NCBI RefSeq assembly: GCF_003337245.1
Contig: NZ_QPJE01000005.1
Location: 56,632 to 120,631, forward strand
Source of the DNA: Halanaerobium sp. MA284_MarDTE_T2
GTDB taxonomy: Bacteria > Bacillota > Halanaerobiia > Halanaerobiales > Halanaerobiaceae
Length of the DNA: 64,000 bases
Direction of reading: 5' to 3'
Both the position numbers and the translations under genes were made by a program. This document shows, one piece after another, positions 61,243-64,000 of this stretch (positions within the stretch are counted from its first letter, which is position 1; each line of letters opens with the position of its first letter). Below the pieces are notes generated by a model. It had not been told where the DNA came from. It was given only the letters and a program-made list of their open reading frames with translations, and searched no databases.

Positions 61243-61410
61243 TATAAATATGGAGATTATGGAGAAAAATGGAGCATCTCTTCTGAAGTAGGTAAATTAA
61301 AAGCTGTGCTTTTAAGAAGGCCGGCTAAAGAAGTGGAGAATGTTACTGATCCAGCAAAATGGCGCTGGGGCAGTACAGTAGATTCAGAAAAAATGCGCTG
61401 GCAGCAATAA
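61243..61410 (+). pseudogene. Fragment of an amidinotransferase/dimethylargininase-type gene
   Basis: The frame reads Y-G-D-Y-G-E-K-W-S-I-S-S-E-V-G-K-L-K-A-V-L-L-R-R-P-A-K-E-V, followed by D-P-A-K-W-R-W, then stops. This is the first ~55 residues of an amidinotransferase-superfamily (arginine deiminase-like) enzyme. Both ends are missing. It abuts the GlnQ fragment, so a deletion has joined two genes of arginine or amino-acid metabolism. Confidence 0.7.
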
Positions 61411-61504
61411 TTGGTCTACTGGAAAATAAGTATAAAAGTTACAGTATGTAAGGATACCATTTTTGATTTATCTGAATAAAAACAAAAAAAATTTTAAAAA
61501 TCTA
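61411..61504. other. Short gap before the glycine reductase promoter
   Basis: Stop-rich AT sequence, probably remnant downstream DNA of the deleted amidinotransferase gene. Confidence 0.4.
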
Positions 61505-61533
61505 TTGACAAAATATATATGTTTATATATAAT
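61505..61533 (+). promoter_or_regulatory. Promoter of the glycine riboswitch-grd operon
   Basis: TTGACA, 17-bp spacer, TATAAT, a perfect sigma-A promoter. Confidence 0.9.
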
Positions 61534-61587
61534 TATTGATGTAAGGACTTTGTGAAATATTTATCTAAAAGAAAATATGGTGTTTGA

Positions 61588-61812
61588 AGGATATGGGAGA
61601 GAGTATTAAAAAATACCACCGAAGGGGTAAGATCTTTATTTCTCAGCATAAAGATTGAAACTCTCAGGTAAAAGGACCATGTCTGGACACAACTCTGGAA
61701 AGTTTGTTTTTGAAAACACCGAAGGAGCACTCTGTTATTATACAGATAATCTCTCAGGTATTAAGGACAGAGCAGTGATGAGAATAGTTTTCTCAATGCT
61801 GCTCTGTTTTTT
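61588..61812 (+). promoter_or_regulatory. Tandem glycine riboswitch with terminator
   Basis: Aptamer 1 (about 61590-61685) has GGGAGAGAG...ACCACCGAAGGGGTAA...CTCTCAGGTAAAAGGACC. Aptamer 2 (about 61690-61770) has GGAAAG...CACCGAAGGAGCA...CTCTCAGGTATTAAGGAC. The terminator ACAGAGCAG/CTGCTCTGT plus T's is at 61767-61812. Glycine binding is expected to prevent termination and switch on glycine reductase genes. Confidence 0.95.
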
Positions 61813-61829
61813 ATCTTCAGGAGGAGTTT

Positions 61830-62195
61830 ATGAATAATAAAGTAATTGTAACAAATAATCCACTTATCAAAAAAAAATATAAGGATTTAAAAATAATTTT
61901 TGTTGAGGATCTCTCTGATGTGTACAAAAAATGTAGAGATATGGTGCACAAAAACTGGGCACTTATATCTCACCCGCTGGCGGGTAGTGTAAAGCCTGCG
62001 CAAAACCCCTACAGAAGTATTGTTTTAGTTTCTGGAGAAAAATTTGATTATTATAGTCTGGAAACTATAGAAAATGCAATTGCAAAGCTTGCACAGTTCA
62101 GTCATAACCACAAAAAGAGAGAATATTCAAACAAAATTAAAAAAGATTACCAGGTCATTGATCTAACCTTAATTGACTCTGCCCTGAAGAATTAG
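61830..62195 (+). CDS. grdX: GrdX family protein of the glycine reductase operon
   Basis: A 121-residue protein typical of the first position in grd operons. Pattern: V-I-V-T-N-N-P-L-I (N-terminus), H-P-L-A-G-S-V-K-P-A-Q-N-P-Y-R-S-I-V-L. The role is unknown but it is conserved with glycine reductase. CAGGAGGAGTTT precedes the ATG, directly after the riboswitch terminator. Confidence 0.88.
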   Translation: MNNKVIVTNNPLIKKKYKDLKIIFVEDLSDVYKKCRDMVHKNWALISHPLAGSVKPAQNPYRSIVLVSGEKFDYYSLETIENAIAKLAQFSHNHKKREYSNKIKKDYQVIDLTLIDSALKN

Positions 62196-62221
62196 ATAAT
62201 TATGAGAAAGGAGGTAATAAT

Positions 62222-62539
62222 TTGTTAGAATTAAGCAAGGATAATTTTGAAAAGGAAGTGCTTCAAGCTGACGGTCTTGTTGCTGTTGATTATTGGAGTG
62301 ACAGCTGTGATCGCTGTCTTGAGATTATGCCTGATGTTGAAGAACTGGCTGAGAAATATTCAGACAAAGTAAAGTTTGCCAAATTAAATATTAAAGGAAA
62401 CAGGAGACTTGCAATAGGTCAAAAGGTGCTGGGCCTGCCATCTATAGTTTTTTATAAAGATGGAGAAAAGCTTGAACATCTTTCTGGAGAAGATCTGGAA
62501 GTTGAAGATATAGAACAGACTCTGCAGGAAGTGATTTAA
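62222..62539 (+). CDS. Thioredoxin of the glycine reductase operon
   Basis: A 105-residue thioredoxin-fold protein. Its active-site region is W-S-D-S-C-D-R-C, atypical next to the WCGPC of ordinary thioredoxin; variants of this sort are known with grd operons and feed electrons to the selenoprotein GrdA. The cis-Pro appears in G-L-P-S-I-V-F-Y. TTG is the start, after GAAAGGAGGTAATAA. Confidence 0.88.
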   Translation: MLELSKDNFEKEVLQADGLVAVDYWSDSCDRCLEIMPDVEELAEKYSDKVKFAKLNIKGNRRLAIGQKVLGLPSIVFYKDGEKLEHLSGEDLEVEDIEQTLQEVI

Positions 62540-62561
62540 TTATTAAAGGGAGGTGAAAAAT

Positions 62562-63848
62562 ATGAAATTAGAACTTGGTAAGATTAAGATTGATGACATT
62601 GAGTTTGCTGATGAAACTAAAGTTTCTTCTTCTACACTTTATATCAATAAAGAAGAGCTGCTGGAACTTATTAGAGAAGACAGCAGAATAATAGATATTA
62701 ATTTAGATATTGTTCACCCTGGTGATAGTGTACGAATAATTCCTGTAAAGGATGTTATTGAACCCAGAGTAAAAGTTGAAGGAGAAGGAGGAATTTTTCC
62801 AGGCTTTATAGCCGGCGAAGATATGGTCGGATCTGGTCGTACTAATGTATTAAAGGGTGCAGCCGTTGTAACTACTGGGGATATTGTAGGTTTTCAGGAA
62901 GGTATAATTGATATGTCGGGCCCTGGTGCAGACTATACACCATTCTCTAAAACTCACAATCTTGTAGTTGACTGTGATGTAAAAGAGGATATAAAACAGC
63001 ATGAACATGAAGAAATAATAAGAATGGTTGGTTTAAAAACTGCTACTTATTTAGGAAAAGCTGCCGTAGATATTGAGCCGGATGAAGTAGAAGTTTATGA
63101 ACATAAACCATATCTGGAAGCTGCTGCAGAGTATCCGGATCTTCCTAAAGTAGGTTATGTTTATATGCTTCAGAGTCAGGGCCTTTTACATGACACATAT
63201 GTCTATGGTGTTGATGCAAAAGAAATTATTCCAACTTTAATTTCTCCAACTGAAATAATGGATGGAGCAATTATAAGTGGGAATTGTGTATCTGCCTGTG
63301 ATAAAAATGCAACATATATTCATTTAAATAATCCTGTAATAGAAGATCTTTATAAGTATCATGGTGAAAAATATAACTTTATTGGTGTAATTATTACAAA
63401 TGAAAATGTTACACTTGCAGATAAAGTTAGATCATCCAATTATACTGCTAAACTGGCAGAAATGATTGGACTGGATGCAGCAATCATATCAGAAGAAGGT
63501 TTTGGTAATCCCGATGCTGATTTAATTATGAACTGTACCAAGCTTGAAGAAAAGGGAATTAAAACTGTGCTTATTACAGATGAATATGCTGGAAGAGATG
63601 GAGCTTCCCAGTCCCTTGCCGATGCTGATCCTGCCGGTGATGCTGTTGTAACTGCTGGTAATGCAAATGAAGTTATAACACTTCCTCCAATGGACAGAGT
63701 TATTGGACATCAAAAATTTGCTGATATTATTGCAGGTGGTTTTGATGGAAGCCTTGGAGAAGATGGATCAATTTCAGTTGAAATTCAGGCAATTATGGCT
63801 TCGACTAATGAATTAGGTTTTAACAAACTTACTGCTAGAGGATATTAA
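62562..63848 (+). CDS. grdE: Glycine reductase complex component B, alpha/beta precursor GrdE
   Basis: A 428-residue proprotein. It is cleaved autocatalytically at the Cys in S-G-N-C-V-S-A-C (about residue 242) to make the pyruvoyl-containing alpha subunit and the beta subunit of the substrate-binding protein B. G-E-G-G-I-F-P-G-F-I and G-S-G-R-T-N-V-L-K-G are typical. The ATG at 62562 follows AAAGGGAGGTGAAAAA; the GTG at 62553 is part of that site. With GrdA, GrdB and GrdC it reduces glycine to acetyl phosphate. Confidence 0.95.
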   Translation: MKLELGKIKIDDIEFADETKVSSSTLYINKEELLELIREDSRIIDINLDIVHPGDSVRIIPVKDVIEPRVKVEGEGGIFPGFIAGEDMVGSGRTNVLKGAAVVTTGDIVGFQEGIIDMSGPGADYTPFSKTHNLVVDCDVKEDIKQHEHEEIIRMVGLKTATYLGKAAVDIEPDEVEVYEHKPYLEAAAEYPDLPKVGYVYMLQSQGLLHDTYVYGVDAKEIIPTLISPTEIMDGAIISGNCVSACDKNATYIHLNNPVIEDLYKYHGEKYNFIGVIITNENVTLADKVRSSNYTAKLAEMIGLDAAIISEEGFGNPDADLIMNCTKLEEKGIKTVLITDEYAGRDGASQSLADADPAGDAVVTAGNANEVITLPPMDRVIGHQKFADIIAGGFDGSLGEDGSISVEIQAIMASTNELGFNKLTARGY

Positions 63849-63907
63849 AATATTTATTTTAAAAATTAAAATTTAATTATTCAAAAAATATATGGAGGTG
63901 TCAGATA

Positions 63908-64000
63908 ATGCTCGAAGGGAAAAAAGTTGCTATTTTAGGTGACAGAGATGGAGTTCCAGGCCCTGCGATAGAAGAATGTATAAAAACAACAGGAGCTGAG
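63908..64000 (+). CDS. grdA: Glycine reductase selenoprotein A, 5' part
   Basis: The first 31 codons read [24 protein letters not shown], the canonical GrdA N-terminus. The selenocysteine UGA, usual a little further on, is beyond the window. GGAGGTGTCAGATA precedes the ATG. Confidence 0.92.
   Translation, partial: MLEGKKVAILGDRDGVPGPAIEECIKTTGAE

Noticed and set aside
1..64000. CRISPR array
   Set aside because: No regularly spaced repeats seen on reading the window.

Overview
The window looks like a low-GC, anaerobic, fermentative Firmicute, most likely of the order Halanaerobiales (Halanaerobium-like). The evidence is AT-rich DNA, strong GGAGG ribosome binding sites, T-box and tandem glycine riboswitch leaders, a glycine reductase (grd) operon, FeoAB, a CadC/ZntA metal-export module and acid-rich proteins. 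The genus is an inference; no rRNA is present.

Layout. 1-7.3 kb: the 5' end of uppP (minus strand), an insertion-sequence-like element made of two overlapping DUF1670 genes bounded by 23-bp imperfect inverted repeats, a LysM/M23 peptidase, and a cadmium/zinc efflux P-type ATPase with a CadC-type operator, a methyltransferase and cadC. 7.6-41.0 kb: a long accessory region. It opens with an AAA ATPase plus TOPRIM/RloB-like pair. A phage- or plasmid-like early module follows (small membrane and zinc-ribbon proteins, RadC, RecT/Bet, a YneA-like LysM protein), with hairpin/U-tract cassettes between its genes. At 14.3-30.0 kb lies a tightly coupled 11-gene operon: a small protein, an N6-adenine methyltransferase, HsdS, two unknown proteins, a 1340-residue ATPase, another unknown, a NurA-like protein, a HerA ATPase, a small protein and a Ser/Thr kinase with TPR-like repeats. 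It has the composition of a methylation-associated anti-phage system but no HsdR. Behind it come decayed genes (DUF45 metallopeptidase, AlbA_2), a DUF4145 protein, an AbiTii protein, a short tyrosine recombinase, UPF0175 and ribbon-helix-helix proteins, and an HUH rolling-circle Rep. The region ends with divergent excisionase/repressor genes and a tyrosine integrase that abuts the 3' end of tRNA-Arg(CCG). This is most simply an integrative element at that tRNA, but I could not find the second attachment site.

41-64 kb is chromosomal in character: gamma-carbonic anhydrase, a complete dipeptide/oligopeptide ABC transporter operon, nadD-yqeK-LCP-rsfS, T-box-leuS, a ferritin-like gene with a 3' frameshift, a broken PP2C/chemotaxis chimera, Fur-box-feoAB, RseC-like, MATE and BsuPI proteins. 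A 257-bp element with perfect 19-bp inverted repeats follows, then an intact-looking T-box leader now in front of truncated transporter and amidinotransferase remnants. The window closes with the glycine-riboswitch-controlled grdX-trx-grdE-grdA operon, cut at the window end.

The main systems are metal export under CadC control, iron uptake under predicted Fur control, peptide uptake feeding amino-acid (Stickland-type) fermentation, glycine-induced glycine reductase, and a layered defence island on an integrated element.
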